Origin: Dipetalonema caudispina
Lineage: Eukaryota > Nematoda > Chromadorea > Rhabditida > Onchocercidae
Length of the DNA stretch: 64,000 bases
Direction: 5' to 3'
Assembly: GCA_013365325.1 (NCBI GenBank)
Contig: JABVXV010000013.1
Span: 478,790 to 542,789, forward strand
Shown here: positions 1 through 13,773 of the stretch, one piece after another
Position numbering within the stretch: the first letter of the stretch is position 1
Layout of the letters: each line of letters opens with the position of its first letter
Made by a program: the position numbers and the translations under genes
The notes under the pieces: model-generated
The model's input: the letters and a program-made list of their open reading frames with translations, nothing else
Told to the model about the DNA's origin: nothing
Databases searched by the model: none

Positions 1-626
1 TTAGCTTTATTAATTGCCATGAATACCCTAAAAATATACTTCGTTTTTTCATTTTTTTTTTTCTTTTTTCAATCTCAATATTTAATAATTTTTTAAATTT
101 TGTTGTTTAATATTTTTCTGATTAGGAAAGTTAGATTTATATAAGTCTCTCTTACATGGGTTATATTTTATTAGCGAATATTAAACAGCAAAATTTGAAA
201 GATGGGAATGATTGATGAAATGAAAAATTTTTTCATTGCTAACATGTATGTCATTCTGTTCAGAAGGTTGACTTTTTAAGAGATAAAGTAAACTAAATAG
301 TTAAAAAGCTTATATCATGTGATCGCTTATAAGAGGTTTATATTCAACTTATAAACAACCTTTAAAAACATAGTGTAATTATTGTCCAGATTGTTTGGGT
401 ATCCTGATGTAATATTAGTAAAATGAATCGAAGATTTCGCCGAAGACTTACTGTTAACTAAAAATGATTTGTAGAAGATGATTTTGTCTGAAAATTGTCT
501 ACATTTTTGGTTTCATAATTTATCCAAATGGATACTAATGTGGTTTTTTTTTTTTTTTTTTTTTTTTCCTTCGTGAAATTACTACTAAAAGCACATAAGG
601 TACATTCCCATCATATTTCAGGTAAA
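1..626. other. Upstream flank of the exchanger gene, no gene seen
   Basis: AT-rich sequence with poly-T runs (around 50-70 and 543-567). I see no supported exon. The only useful signal is a TTTCAG acceptor ending at 621, five bases before the exchanger start codon, which probably receives a spliced leader. Confidence 0.6.
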
Positions 627-3600
627 ATGTTGCTACTGTTGTTGTTACTGTATACTCAGTACGTTTCTGGATTTGGCGGAAGACGTGATTCAGCGGAGCA
701 CATTGAACAAGCTGCCGAGAAGGTAATTTTAGTTTTTGAAGAAGGAACTTTTTTTTTAAAAAAAAAAAATGAAACTCGAAAAAGGATGCTAGAAAAACGA
801 AAGAAATTTTTTAATATGGACCAATAGGGATTCATTGAAAAAACAGTTTTATTTTTTCAATTTATAATTTTTTCACGACTTACTTTCTGTAAATCCTTCA
901 CTAAGATTCATGGAACTTTTGATGGAATGATAAAGTTAAAATTTTCTTTTTTAGAGGGCATACAGCATTCATCGTATTGATACTTTAATTTTATTGATTT
1001 TCGTTGCTTTACTTGTTTTAATCGTTCTTACGGCATGGTTTTTCAAACATCATCGCCTTCGGTTTATCCATGAAACTGGTCTTACATTATGTTATGGTTA
1101 GTTTTGCCTTTGTTTTTTATTCTACAAAACCTCTGTAAACGATTACGTCCTCTTCAAATGAAATACGTATTAATCATTTGATTGTGGGAAAAATCGTATT
1201 GGCTATTTGAATGGAGAATATCTTGAATTCTATTTAATTACAACCTTAGTTATAACTTTATATAATCATTCCACTTTATTTAAAGTGAAAAAATTTGTCA
1301 AGTTCTCATTTCCTTATTTTTCATTCACTTTGATTCATTTTAGTTACCTTAATTTGAACATTGTATTTGGTTAGGAGCAAGCTTTGGATTCTTCTGTATG
1401 ATTTAAAATCTAAAGCGAAGTTTGTTCCAGGTTTATTGATTGGTCTCTTATTACGTTATACAAATATTGGTGTGATTGAAAGTCAGACGATAGATGTAAT
1501 GCAGAAGAATAGATCTGTCGTGCACGATCCACCAGATTATTTACGACTTGAGGTCCAGTTATTTAGTTCCAAATATGCAAACACTGAAAAAATGCTTTGA
1601 GTTATTGTTTTTAGTGGTTTTTCCCAATGTTAGTTTGATATTTCCTGTTCCATTTTACACTAACAATAATGCTTCACCCAACATTGCGCAACACATGAGG
1701 AATCATCGTTTCATCCATTCAATATTCTTGTTATTACGACCTAATATTTCAGGTTGAACCAGTAAAAGCGCAGAAAGTGCAGTTTCATTACGAACTAATG
1801 GAAGGTTTTTTTGGAGATAAGGAAAAACAAAGCGAACGACACCTCGAACAAAAAGTATGCTTAAGTTTTCCCTGGAGCTTGTTGTAATACCACAGTCTTT
1901 TTTTTTAAATTACTATACCTTGTCAAATAAAATGTTGATGTTAACTATATTTTCAGGCTGTATTTTCTCCGGAGATATTTTTCAACTTGCTTCTTCCACC
2001 AATTATTTTTAATGCTGGTTATAGCTTGAAAAAAGTACGTCGTTAACAATTAGGAGAAATAATAATTTGCAATAATTAAAGTAATGGCGACTTTCATACA
2101 GTCTATAGAAATACTTCCGACTTCTTAGCTAAAAGTCCTTGTTTAATAAGGAATAAGCTATGCCATTCTTTATTCTTTTGCGACATACATTCAAAGGAGC
2201 GCACTAAACGACAAAGATAACTACTTATTCTTGAAAAATTTGTAGAATCAGTTTTTTCAGCGACACTTTTTTCGGAATATTGGCAGTATCCTAACATTTG
2301 CTTTCGCTGGCACAACTATATCAGCTGTTGTATTTGGGTGAGGTTTTCGATATTCACTTATTTACTTGATTTTTTGAATTTGCTACAACAGTGAGTGAAA
2401 ATCATCTATGATAGGCACATCTATCAATTTGTTTTTATTCATTATCACATTTTTTTTTAGAATAATAATGCATTCATTCTGCTGGTTGTTCTCTTCATCA
2501 TTCACGTTCAAGGAACTCCTATTTTTTGGTGCACTGATGTCATCAACCGATCCTGGTTAGCTTTTTTTTTTTACTGTGTTCTCATTTTGCTGAGATTTTC
2601 TAGTAGTAGACATTATACCGAATTCCCTAGTTTATTAGTGTAAATAGTAAAAAAAATCTCTGAAAAGACGTCCTGCACAATGTATTAAAATTTGAACTGA
2701 AACTAAGCAATTCAAGCAGGCCATTCTCAAATCGGCAATTAAGACCGAAGTGCTCAGTTAAAGTTTTGGAACAAGCCAGTCTTTGCTTTGGTATCATAAA
2801 AGCTTCAAGTAATCATAAACGAAAAATATCAGTAATTTCCATTGTTATTGTTCTTCTAGTAACAAGAATAATTTATTGTTCTGATTTTATTAATTATTGC
2901 AGATTTTACTCTATCATATTATATATTATATTACTGTTAATTACTGCTGCCGTTAAGTTTGTTGGAAGTATAAGGAGTTGATAAGTTTGTGCGGTCATCT
3001 ATTTCCTGATATAAGAGTTGTTCGACATAAGCAAAACTTTTCAGTTGTTACTTTTTAGGTAGGAAGAGAAGTGATGTGGATGATGGTGTAATGGTAGTGC
3101 TTTTAATGTGGGGCACATAATAATTCAGGGTGAAGGCTTAGTCGGTGCCTTCATACTTGGTAGCGTGTGCAAGAAGATAGTACATTATCGTTTCATTGAT
3201 TAGTATCATTCCTAATGATGCTATCATAGAAGCAATGATGTTACAGAAACTAAAGAATTCTGCCCGGAGATATTTCTAAGGAACACAAGAGTTAGGATTC
3301 AGTGAACTAAGTAAAGAATGATTGACCGGAAGGGTAGAGATCTCTTTACTTCTTTCTTCAATTAAAATTATATTGTAGGAGAGTGAAGTTTATTCTTTGA
3401 ATCATCGGTACTTACCTGTAAGGGACTAAAGTTATTAGTAAAAAGGCTGAAAATTTAAAATACCATTTGCATGTTTAAACATAATTCATCACAGTTGATT
3501 CGTATGAAGCACTGATTAATTTTCATTCCTGTTTAAATAGAACAAAATTCTCCCTGATAGTTGTATTATAAATTATTCTAATTTTGTTTTAACACTTTTC

Positions 3601-6600
3601 TCCATCGAGCAATTTTAGTATCAGTATTGGCTGTTTTCCAAGAGATGGAAGTGGAATCAGATTTGTATGCATTGGTTTTCGGTGAAAGTGTATTGAATGA
3701 TGCAGTTGCTATTGTTTTATCAAGGTAATTTATATTTTATTTGTCGCCAAAATTTGATTTACCAAGATGTCACTGCGCTTTTGTATCCGATATGAAAGTT
3801 TCAGTGCCATAGGAGATCAGCTGTAAATCTGAAATTTCAGTTAAGACCTCAACTTCGTTTTCTTATTATTGGGGATGTCTGATTATTTGAAATAGAATTG
3901 TTGTCAATATTATTAAAATTAATCAAGCAACACCTTTTTGATAATTACTAATATCTGAAATAACTACATGAAGACATTAATTTAGGAATTATCAGCATTC
4001 GTTGAATATTAAACTCATCGGAAATGTTATCCATGTTCTGTAGTAATTTTTTGAAATTGTCTGGTTTCAGTTCAGTGGATAATTTTGCAGCTTCGGATAA
4101 ATCGTTCGATTTAGATGCTTTGTTTGCTGCTGTTATTGACTTTTTATCCGTTTTTTTCGGCAAGTTTCTTTTGTATTTTATTTTTGTATTCGTGTTTTTG
4201 CGAAATCCTTGTTATCAGTAATAGAAGCACTTTTTTCAGGGAACGTCTACTTTTAACCGTTTCTTTTTTCGCATTGTACCATTGATTAAAGATTAGCATA
4301 ATTTCGTGCTTATTTCAGGATCACTTCTGCTCGGTTCAGTTATTGGCTGTTCTACAGCACTGATCACTAAAATGACTGAAATTAAGGAGTTCCCATTGCT
4401 TGAAGCAGCTCTTTTCATACTTCTTTCATATTTATCATTTCTTCTTGCCGAATTTGTCGAATTAACAGGTTCGTGATGCCATTATTAGTCAATCGACTAA
4501 ATTTTGCAATTAATAATTTTGCCAACTAATATAATAATTTTTCCTAATTCATTCTTGTTCACATCATTGCATTAATTTTCTGTGTTTCATATGCATGCTT
4601 GGGAGTGTTATAAAAAAATTAATAATAAATAGCATTTGCATTTGTTATCAACAAATTGCATATTGTTATCCACTGTGAGCTAATCTTATGAAGGTAGAAA
4701 TTTCTGTGAAATATCCTGAAATTTTGTGCTGATTCAGGCATTGTGGCCGTTCTTTTTTGTGCCATATGTCAGGCTCATTATACTTACAATAATTTATCAG
4801 ATGAAGCAAGAACCAGGACAAAACAGTTTTTTGAGGTATTTGTTATAAAAATTAGTTGTATTGAGAAAAAACTTTCCTAAAAATTATTGTAGATGAAAAA
4901 TGGCGATTATTTGGTGTCATTAGTTGTGTTGTCGCGTGACTGAGATACTAAATCATGTTTCACATTCCAGAATAAAAAAATGTAGAAAACATTCCAGTGC
5001 ACTGGAATGTTTTTTTTTTTTTTTTTTTCTCTTCGCATAGTGCGGAGTAGAGCAGTGATTAGTGAGATGTTTACTAAAAAAGGTGCAAAAGTAAATTCAA
5101 GTCACTACGGCGACAATGTTATTTTTCAGGAAGTTTCGTTCTTGATGGAAAGTTTCATCTTCTGTTATATTGGAGTAAGTGTTTTCGTATCACACAGTCA
5201 GCAATGGAGTGTTTTCTTTTTTCTTTGCACCCTGGTAAGATACTTTTTTGTCGTCTACTCTTTATCTACTGAGACATGTTTTTATCTATGTTACTGAGTG
5301 ATTAATCTCGTCGACAAATAATCAGTAAATTAAATTATTAGCTGTTATTACGAACCTCTTTTGTAAGATTGGTGTCCTGTTTTGTCAGTTGTGCTGCAGT
5401 AGGAGGACAACCAATTTAATCATCTAGATCATTTTAATTTTACCGGTTTCAGGTGTTTATATTTTCGAATGTTTATTCAAATTTATACACTTATTTGTCT
5501 TTCATTTATGCATCTTTTTTCAGCTGTCTGTGTTTTTGTCAAGAGCAGCCCATATCTATCCGGTCTCTGCCATGTTAAATATCCGCCGAAAACCTAAAAT
5601 TCCACGACGATACCAACATATGATGCTTTTTTCGGGTGTGATTTTTCATTCTTTTTCTTGAAGAAACAGTGTTCACTATTAGCTCTTTATTTTAATTTGT
5701 CTGTTGACTGAGTTGTCAGTGGAGAATTTTGTAAAATAAAATTAGAAATCACAAGCAAAAAGCTATAAAATGTGTGAATTCGCTTACTCAATATTGTAAT
5801 TAAAGGATTGCGTGGCGCTATGGCTTTTGCACTTGCATATCGTAATACATCAACAGATAATCGTCAGATTATGGCTACTACTACTAGTATGGTTGTAATC
5901 GTAACGGTATTGTTCAACGGTGGCCTTACTTCGTGGTTTACTGAGTATTTGGGGATCAGGTCATTTCGTTTTTATTTCTCTAGGTGGTACTAATAGAGAA
6001 TTTGAATAGATGATCTGAGAAAGAAATGTGTATGCTGTGGAAAATAGATGAGCATAATTGTTTGTTGTTATGAATTTGAAGTGATGTTTTCACCGAATTT
6101 ATCGTTTTAGGCATGGCATTGATGCTCGTGATGATTCTCAGCTTCAGCTGAACCTGGTCAGTGTTTCATCTTTTTTTTTCAGATCAAAATTCTTTATGAC
6201 GATTTATGAAATTTCCGAAAGAAAATATTTTCTTCGATAAAAATTTTAACATGCATATATCTTGCTCGTACACAGAGCACTTTACACGTGTTCTAATTTT
6301 TGTTGTAGTGCACATTTTAAATATAGGATGACAGCCATTTACAAGGCATGGATACATTATCACGTGTTAGCGGGCAAAATCCATGGGATAAAGCATTCCT
6401 TCCTCGAAAATGGTACAACTTTGATGCATCGTAAGTGCTTCGTTTCTGTCATTCTTTTTTTCTGACAAGTGTCACTTTTTTTATGAGTCAAAATTCTCCA
6501 GATGTGTTTTTGACTAGGCATCCAATTATTTGGAGAAAGTTGGTAGTAATTATTAAATTGTTGACATATTTTGCAACTTATTTGGCTATTGATGTTCTTT

Positions 6601-8147
6601 GTTTACATCTATGTTATTATTTAACGAACAATTGTTTACAGCTTTATGAAGCCATTCTTAACTAACGCAAATCCAACACTACTGGAGACGATGCCATCAT
6701 TTATGACACCGTTTGCGAAAATATTCACAACCAAGGAACAGCTAACTATGGTAGGTATTGTTGGAGTGATTATTTGGTTAAGCTTTAACAAAAACAGATC
6801 AGGCAACAGTCGAATCAAAAACGAGTTCTACCTAATAATTATGTATCAGTAAAGCGAAAGTGGTACTGACATACTCACTTAGTGTGACAGGCGCATGTCC
6901 TGTATGATAAATATAAACTATAAACTACTATCAGGTCGTAATCACTCAGTTTTATTACTGCTGGTATTGCTTAGTTTTTTGCAACAAATTTCGTACTAGT
7001 TAAAATTGTTGTGATTGTAATGTTCATTTCGAATTCGACCGAATGCCTATATTCTTCACATTTTTCGTGTATATTTTTTTTTGCATCAAATATAATGAAT
7101 AATTTTCTTCAGTGGTTTTAAATGCTTCTTTATTTACTTGTTTCAGTATACACGAACAATTAATAATGGTTCAGTGAGCAATCAGTCTACATCTAACGAC
7201 AATCCATTTCTGCGGGTACGCTATTATAATTCACTCGATAGAATAGCGATGAACAACAGTTTGTCAAAGTTGTAGAAAAAACATGGCTTCATTCTGTGGT
7301 ATGAGTTAGTGATTTACAGAAAAAAAAAAAAAATATTACAGTTAATTAATAAAATTCCCCTTTTTCTACTTCTTTATAAAACAACGGTACTAACATTTTT
7401 ACCGTTCAGTAGTATCTTTAAATATTGTTATACTATTCACTACCCTTAAATGATAACGATATTAGGCAACCTTAATCTTATGATAAATAAGCATATATTT
7501 TATGATGTTTGAATCAAAATTTCCGAATTTATTAACTGTAATATTTCTCAATCACTAACTCATAGTGTAGTACTGACAGAATGTTTGATCGGATTCTTCG
7601 AAACCATGGTACAGCGAATGATCATGGCAAGTGTGACGCGTGCTGTTTCGAAGCTTGACAAGCATGCAAAAAATTTTGATTTTAAAATCTGGCAGCAAAA
7701 ACTCATTCTAAATATCAGTATGATGTGGAACTAAAATGAGCCATGCCTTCTACTACTGTCTCTCAGTTTGTAGAATAATATTTTGTTTATGTAAGAAAAT
7801 TATGTTATGTTCGTGCGCACACGACTGTAGACTATCATTTTGAAATCTAATGAAATGGTATAATTTCCATAGCAAAACAATATTCTACTTCTAAATTTTG
7901 ATCCCAATAGCATTAATGAAATAAACGTTTGTGAATATTCCACTTTAATCCATCAAATTTATCATTATTTTCTCGAAATTGACGCCGACTGAAGCTGATG
8001 AATAATATCGAAATCTTTTGGGTTCAAAGCATCACTAGCGTTTATGGTGGTCTTGCATAAGAAAAGTCGGAAAGCATTTAGAAAAATCGGAATTTTATTT
8101 TGTTTCAGCCAATGGAAAATAATGTGGCTACTGATGGAAGTAAATAA
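627..8147 (+). CDS. nhx-5: Endosomal sodium/hydrogen exchanger, NHE6/7/9 class
   Basis: A multi-pass antiporter that would exchange lumenal H+ for Na+/K+ across endosome or Golgi membranes. Exons: 627-722, 955-1096, 1431-1552, 1753-1854, 1957-2034, 2261-2337, 2461-2555, 3619-3724, 4071-4159, 4319-4468, 4738-4835, 5130-5234, 5524-5635, 5806-5959, 6111-6156, 6327-6430, 6642-6750, 7147-7215 and 8109-8147, giving about 630 aa in one frame (human NHE6 is near 670-700). Visible signatures are a signal-peptide-like start (MLLLLLLL), [24 protein letters not shown], the core GESVLND near residues 259-265, [33 protein letters not shown], and the tail segment [16 protein letters not shown] typical of NHE6/7/9. 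A TTTCAG ends at 621 just before the ATG. Intron 9 must start with GC. The symbol follows the C. elegans member of this class and is an orthology inference. The final two exons, a hydrophilic tail, are the least certain. Confidence 0.93.
4160..4318 (+). other. GC-AG intron 9 of the exchanger gene
   Basis: The coding frame joins TTT TTC G to GA TCA CTT (residues FFGSLLLG) only if the 5' splice site is G|GCAAGT at 4159/4160. No GT in the neighbourhood keeps the frame. The acceptor is TTTCAG ending at 4318. GCAAGT is the known strong consensus for GC donors. Confidence 0.85.
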
Positions 8148-9306
8148 TTGAAAGGTATCTCCGAAACAATTATTGCTTGGAGTTTTTTTTTGCTGCTACA
8201 GCTTCGCCGTTCTTTTTACACACCTGTTAGTCATGTATTTTTGATTTCAAATTTACTAAACAAAACTCGGTTTTCAATTCGATGAGAATTAACTGAGATA
8301 GAATACTCAGATTCACTTATACGTACATGATGTAATACAGTTGGACAGAGGTGATTTAGCAGAAAGATCACCAAGAAAAGGACCAAACAGTTGGATAGGT
8401 TTAAGGTTCTAAAAGAATTCATCAGAACTTATTTAATATGTTCCTCTGCATCGTCTTGTTTGCTATCTACTTTTTGTATTCCCTGTTTTCTGCAGCTATA
8501 GTTGCATGTAGCCAGTGATCATTTATTTTTGATTATTCTTTCATTTTGGCATAAAAGCACTAATTTAATCAATGATTGCAGTATTAGAACTCTTAGAAAT
8601 CACTATGAATTGATTTACAGTATTACTACGGTTCCGAGAATTTTTCTTTTTCTCTTTTTTTTTGCAAGACTTAATCAGCTTCCGGGCCTTACTATTTGTT
8701 TAGCACCATTTTTGCTGTTTTTATAATCATAGGTTTTGCAATTTTAAAGGATCATCTGAGGAACAGCAGTACGCTTTTTTAGAGGGATTCACGTATCTTA
8801 TATAATCTTCGACCCTATTAAACTATAATCCCGTTATTCCCTGCTGTTATTTTTACATTCCAAAACACTTCTTTGCTTATTTTCCCCATGTGGTAACAAA
8901 CTCTCGATACTCGTTTTGACGATTTTGTGATATATGTACACAACAATAGCATGGATTTTTTTCCGAGCTCTACTTTTTCGGGTACCCAATCAGTCAGTAA
9001 TCATTGTTTATTCTTGCTTTCATTGTTCTTTTGTGCAAACTGTAAGCTTACTTTGTTACTTAAAAAAAAACCGCTGATTTGTCAAATATAATGAGAAAAG
9101 CATTAATTTGTGTAATATATAATGTAATAAAACTTTGTAAATGACATATGTTGTCTACAGAAAGATACTACACCAAAAAAATATGAAGGTACAGATTCGA
9201 AGAACTCTTAATATTTTGGTTCCTCGATTTTGAAATTTCATCTAGTCTAGTCGCATTATTTCTAACATCTTTAATACAATCAAAGACTCTGGAAGAGAAA
9301 GGCTAC
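8148..9306. other. Exchanger 3' UTR and convergent gap
   Basis: Non-coding. The exchanger (+) and IF1 (-) converge here. A poly(A) signal AATAAA lies at 9126-9131, about 980 nt past the exchanger stop. No other gene is supported. Confidence 0.5.
9126..9131 (+). terminator. Probable poly(A) signal of the exchanger gene
   Basis: Canonical AATAAA in the convergent gap downstream of the exchanger stop codon. Use of the site is inferred. Confidence 0.4.
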
Positions 9307-10791
9307 TTATTGATCTTTCAATTGTTGCTCTTCTTTTTCCAATTCATTTATTCGACGTTTCAGACGTTCAGCTGCTTCTTTATGTTCACGAGCATGACTT
9401 TCATGTTCTTCCATCTCACGTTCCATTTCTTTGCGTAAATTTTTATAACGCATTTGTAACGATTTCAACTGCTCTCTTTCCTGCAAAAAGTTAAATTTCC
9501 TTATTGAATAGCATTCAGTTTAGACGTGTGGTAGTTGCCCCTTCCATTTCTGGTATCATTCCGAAGTATGTGAATAAAAAGTTGTAAATATGCAAGACAC
9601 GTTCTGGAATTTTCAAAATAATTCACAAATTAGAAGCCAATACGGAAAAGTGAACAGTATAAGCTTAAAGGACAATAAAATAATAGAACATCTTTACTAG
9701 GTTTCTAAAATATTCCTCTTCACGCGCAGCTTGTCTTTTTCCAAAAGCGCCGCCAGCATCACGTATTGATCCACCGGTACCACCACCCTGAAAAACTACT
9801 TCAGAATAAATATTAACGATCAAGAAATCCTTTTTTTTTTTCATTCAATTATCTATGACATAATCAACATCAAAAACGAAGTTAAAAAAAAAAGAAAACT
9901 GCGGTGAAAGGCCTCAAACTGTTATGTGTCTATCTTAAATAACACTGTTAACGTATTTTTGGTAGCATTTTTTGACAAAATTTCCATCTCTCCATTGTTC
10001 TTGTTCTTTCTCGAGAGAGTAATAAAACAGTGAAAAATGATTAGTTTTGAATACTATTCGCAAGAAGGGATTCTTATACAAAAATTATGCGAAATGAAGT
10101 CTCTGCCAGTCGTTAACCACTTGAGATGAACGAAAATGAAAGGAACCTTTCCACTACCGCTTCCGATATCACCCACTTGACTGAAACCACGTTTTATAGA
10201 CCTGCAAAGAAAACATTACAAATCCTAATTAATAACCAAGATGAAGTCATATTAATGAAATAAAACAATAAAAGGTTAATATTCAATGAAGTGTCACATA
10301 ATGAAAGCTAATACATCCAATATCGTAGTTTACACGAACTCTTCCTTGGTTAACATATCAAGCCTGCTAGTATTTATACAATCCAATTGACAAATTGAAT
10401 GATAGTTAAAAAGTTATCGAGGCAAAAGATAATCTCGAAAACATCCTAAAATTCGAAAGATAGTCGGTTATATCCTTGTATGCCAATAAACTACAAATAG
10501 CCTAAGTACAAATCGGACTATTGGCAACATAGACCTTTCCACTACATACCGTCATATCCATCATAATGTCAAATGATATTATCTCAAGATGGATTGCAAG
10601 GGAAAATTTAACATATATAGCATTTCTATGAAAGCAATGCAAAGAGATGGTGAGGAGTTCAATTGCTATCTAAAACATACAACATATATTTCAATTAAAT
10701 TAAGTAATTAGAAAAAAAAAAAACTATCGGATAGAAGAAGTTCTTACCGAGAAAGACCAATAGCAAATCGTGATTGATGCGTGAGTGTCAT
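9307..10791 (-). CDS. mai-2: Mitochondrial F1-ATPase inhibitor IF1
   Basis: The product binds F1 of ATP synthase and blocks ATP hydrolysis when the matrix acidifies. Exons in transcript order: 10791-10748, 10201-10147, 9787-9698 and 9480-9307, giving 120 aa. It opens with a basic, Arg-containing presequence ([20 protein letters not shown]), then a Gly/Ser-rich stretch and the IF1 signature [20 protein letters not shown] with EYFR, and ends in a long charged coiled coil ([19 protein letters not shown]) that in IF1 drives dimerisation. All splice sites are GT-AG. An acceptor (TTTCAG on the minus strand, 10801-10803) lies about 10 nt before the ATG, suggesting trans-splicing. Length and motif order match nematode MAI proteins; the choice of mai-2 over mai-1 is an inference from the presequence. 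Confidence 0.93.
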
Positions 10792-13683
10792 TACCTTCGT
10801 CTGAAATTAACAAATAACTTTAAATAACTTGCTAAATTGCTTAACTATTAACTATAATCGATACGATAATAAAAGAACTAATTGACTTGAAATAAAACAA
10901 AAAAAAAAGAAAAAAAAAAAAAAAGACAAATAATACTATTTAATTATTATAAAACTTTTTAGACAACTAAATGAGCATTCCATTGAAGGGAACATCAAAC
11001 AATTAGAATAAATAAATAAATAAACTCATTGATAAATACATCAGAAGAAAATAGAGAAGAGGAAGAAAACTATAAAATAATCACAGCTATAAATTGGTTT
11101 TAATACATCTCGACGAGATTATAATTTTCAATTCGTCACGATAAGGTAAATGTGTTAAGAAATGAAACAGGTTGAGTGGATTTGAATTCATTTGTTGATT
11201 TAGGTAATAAACTTATTTATCATGTTTGATGATATTATATTCATTCATCCTTACTGAATAACATTCTTTAAAGAAAGAAATTGCTAACCAAATATTAATT
11301 TCAGTAATTAACGATAGTTAGGGAAATTTCATCCAATATTAATTTTCACATTTTCTTTCTCTCCCTTCTTGTGGAATGGAGGAAAATGTCGATCTTTATT
11401 TGGGAAAAAGATTTACAAATTTTCATCAAAATATCAAAAATATCAATACCAAAATTTTTATCAATATCAAAAAGATCAAAATATCATGCAATAATCTAAT
11501 ATTTAATCTTAACATTTTCTTAATATAAAACATCCAATGTTTTACTTCATCTAAAATCTAATTTAATTTATCATCGATCATTTGATCATAGGAAATCATT
11601 CGATCATAGGAAATCATTTGATCATATACTTTCAGTTATTCAATTTTGAAGTAGAACTTATTGGTTACAGAATAATCATCACTTCTAGGAGAATGACAAT
11701 CATTTTTTTTTTAAGCTTATTGAAGTATTTCCAAGCAAAAATCACTCGTATGAAACGAATGAATGCTTAAGCAATTGTCAATTATTCCTCAAAATGGATA
11801 AATTCTGAATGAATGATCTTTGTCATCTGTTACTGTCTTCAAAATATCAAAATATAACAGCTTTTAATGTTAGCTTAGTTGATTATCGTATTCGAACATT
11901 GTTTGAATGCGCTAAATGACAAGAAAATAATGTCAAATTCGATCATTATCAATAATTGTGTACACTTCTATTTTGAATTTCATCGTTCTTCTTTACCAGA
12001 AATTTTAACAGATCGTAAAAGTTATAAAGGAATGTTTAAAATATTACTTCATTTTATAAGGGATCCATAACAAAATTTATCAATTGTTCATAATTTCATA
12101 AGTAAATATTTCATTGCTAATGAAATCTTATACACCAAAGTTAAGGTATCTATTCAAAAAATGCATCTATTCTGAAAAAGAAAAATATTTTATAAAAAGA
12201 TTTTTTTTTTTTTTTTAATAAGGAAAATATTTTCAAAAAATTTAAAAAGATCAATGTTTGCATACTTAATCCAATATTTAAGATCCAAAACTCTTAAATC
12301 AAACGATTAAATTGTTTATTTAGCACAACTTCCAATATTTTATATATGATAGACAGGAGATTGAAGTAAAAGTAAATTGAAATGTTTGGAAAATGATAAA
12401 AGTGATTTAAATTCAAATAATTTATTTTAAATGTTTACTTTACTTTGAAGAAGTTGATGATTTCCCGTAGGAAATATGTAATAGCAATCAGTAACATTAT
12501 GTATCCGCATCTCTTGATCATTTCAGTTCGATATCCTACGATATTGTATACATTATAATGATTTATTGTATTTGTTAGTGATTTATTCATTACCTGATCG
12601 TTATTTCATTTGAAAAATTTTTGGATATTAAGCTAAAAAGTACAAAATTGGATAAAAAAAAAAAAAAAAAACTTCTTCAATTCATCTTTTCTATTGTAAT
12701 CTTTTCATCCTTATCCTATTGTAAACTGATATTTGATATTTTTTCTTCAGGCCAAGAAAATACAATTGTTTGAAATTTTTGCATATTTGTAAATCTTCTT
12801 TAATCATTAGCTAATAGGATGATTGTACTCAAAGAGAATCGAATTTTCTTCATCTTCACCATTTCTAATACTATCCTAATTTATATTCTCAACTTTTCAT
12901 TTATACTTAAAATTTATAGTAAAGATTTGTGATTGATCATTAAGAAATAATTTTCAGTTATTGAATGTACTACCATTGATAATGTTGTATTTTTCATCGA
13001 TAATACAATATAATAATGTTACTTGATGATAGCAAAATAAAAATTAAATAATACATTTATTTTTATCAGAATAAAGGTTATGATTACAATTGCAGTAAAC
13101 ATATGACAGAATAATTTGCTTAACATTCATTATGCCTAATTATTGTTGCAATCTTGAATTCTGCAATATTTCTGCAAAGTTTTACATACTTGCAAAATAA
13201 TTGCTAATATTTTCGATATTGTCCATAGCAATTATAAATACCATTATTGTCAAATATCATTTTTTAACTACGTTGACAATAATTTTGATTGAAGCTTATC
13301 AAAAAGAAATTGTTATTAAGAAAAAAAAAAAAAAAAAAGGTTTTATACAGAATGGAAATACTTTTAAATATAATCTATTTAACAATCGATAATTGAATTA
13401 GTTGATCGATTTAAGCGGAGATTATTTAACAATTGACTGCTAATATTCGGAAATTGTCATATCGGATGTTTGAACTGTTCAGAAAGCAATAGATAATATG
13501 TATTAACAAAATGATCGCAGATCAAAAAAAGAATGGAACTCGTCTACTATTTAAATTATTTAAATAATTAAAACTTTTGAAAATCATCAGGAAATGCTTT
13601 AAATGTTTCATGTCGTACAAAAAAAGTTTTTGATGATAGTATGCAAATTTTACACCATAAATAACTATTCGCTGTAACTTTTA
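10792..13683. other. Gene-free AT-rich gap with short repeats
   Basis: About 2.9 kb without a supportable exon. It contains poly-A tracts (10902-10924, 12655-12670, 13321-13338) and a short tandem repeat at 11578-11627. The open frames in it are AT-driven and lack family resemblance. Confidence 0.5.
11578..11627. repeat. 18-bp tandem repeat, nearly three units
   Basis: The unit TCATTTGATCATAGGAAA occurs at 11578, again at 11596 with one change (T to C), and a partial third copy starts at 11614. Each unit carries the palindrome TGATCA or CGATCA. No function is evident. Confidence 0.75.
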
Positions 13684-13773
13684 GGTTGAAGGTGAAATAA
13701 ATCGTTTTCATTCCATTCTAGTATTATTGAAAATTTATTTTGGAAAGCGGTTGAATAATTTTTTAACATTAAA

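Noticed and set aside
2766..2981. 71-codon plus-strand frame inside exchanger intron 7
   Set aside because: It lies in a 1.06-kb intron, is AT-driven and hydrophobic, and is not needed for the exchanger frame, which joins 2555 to 3619 cleanly.
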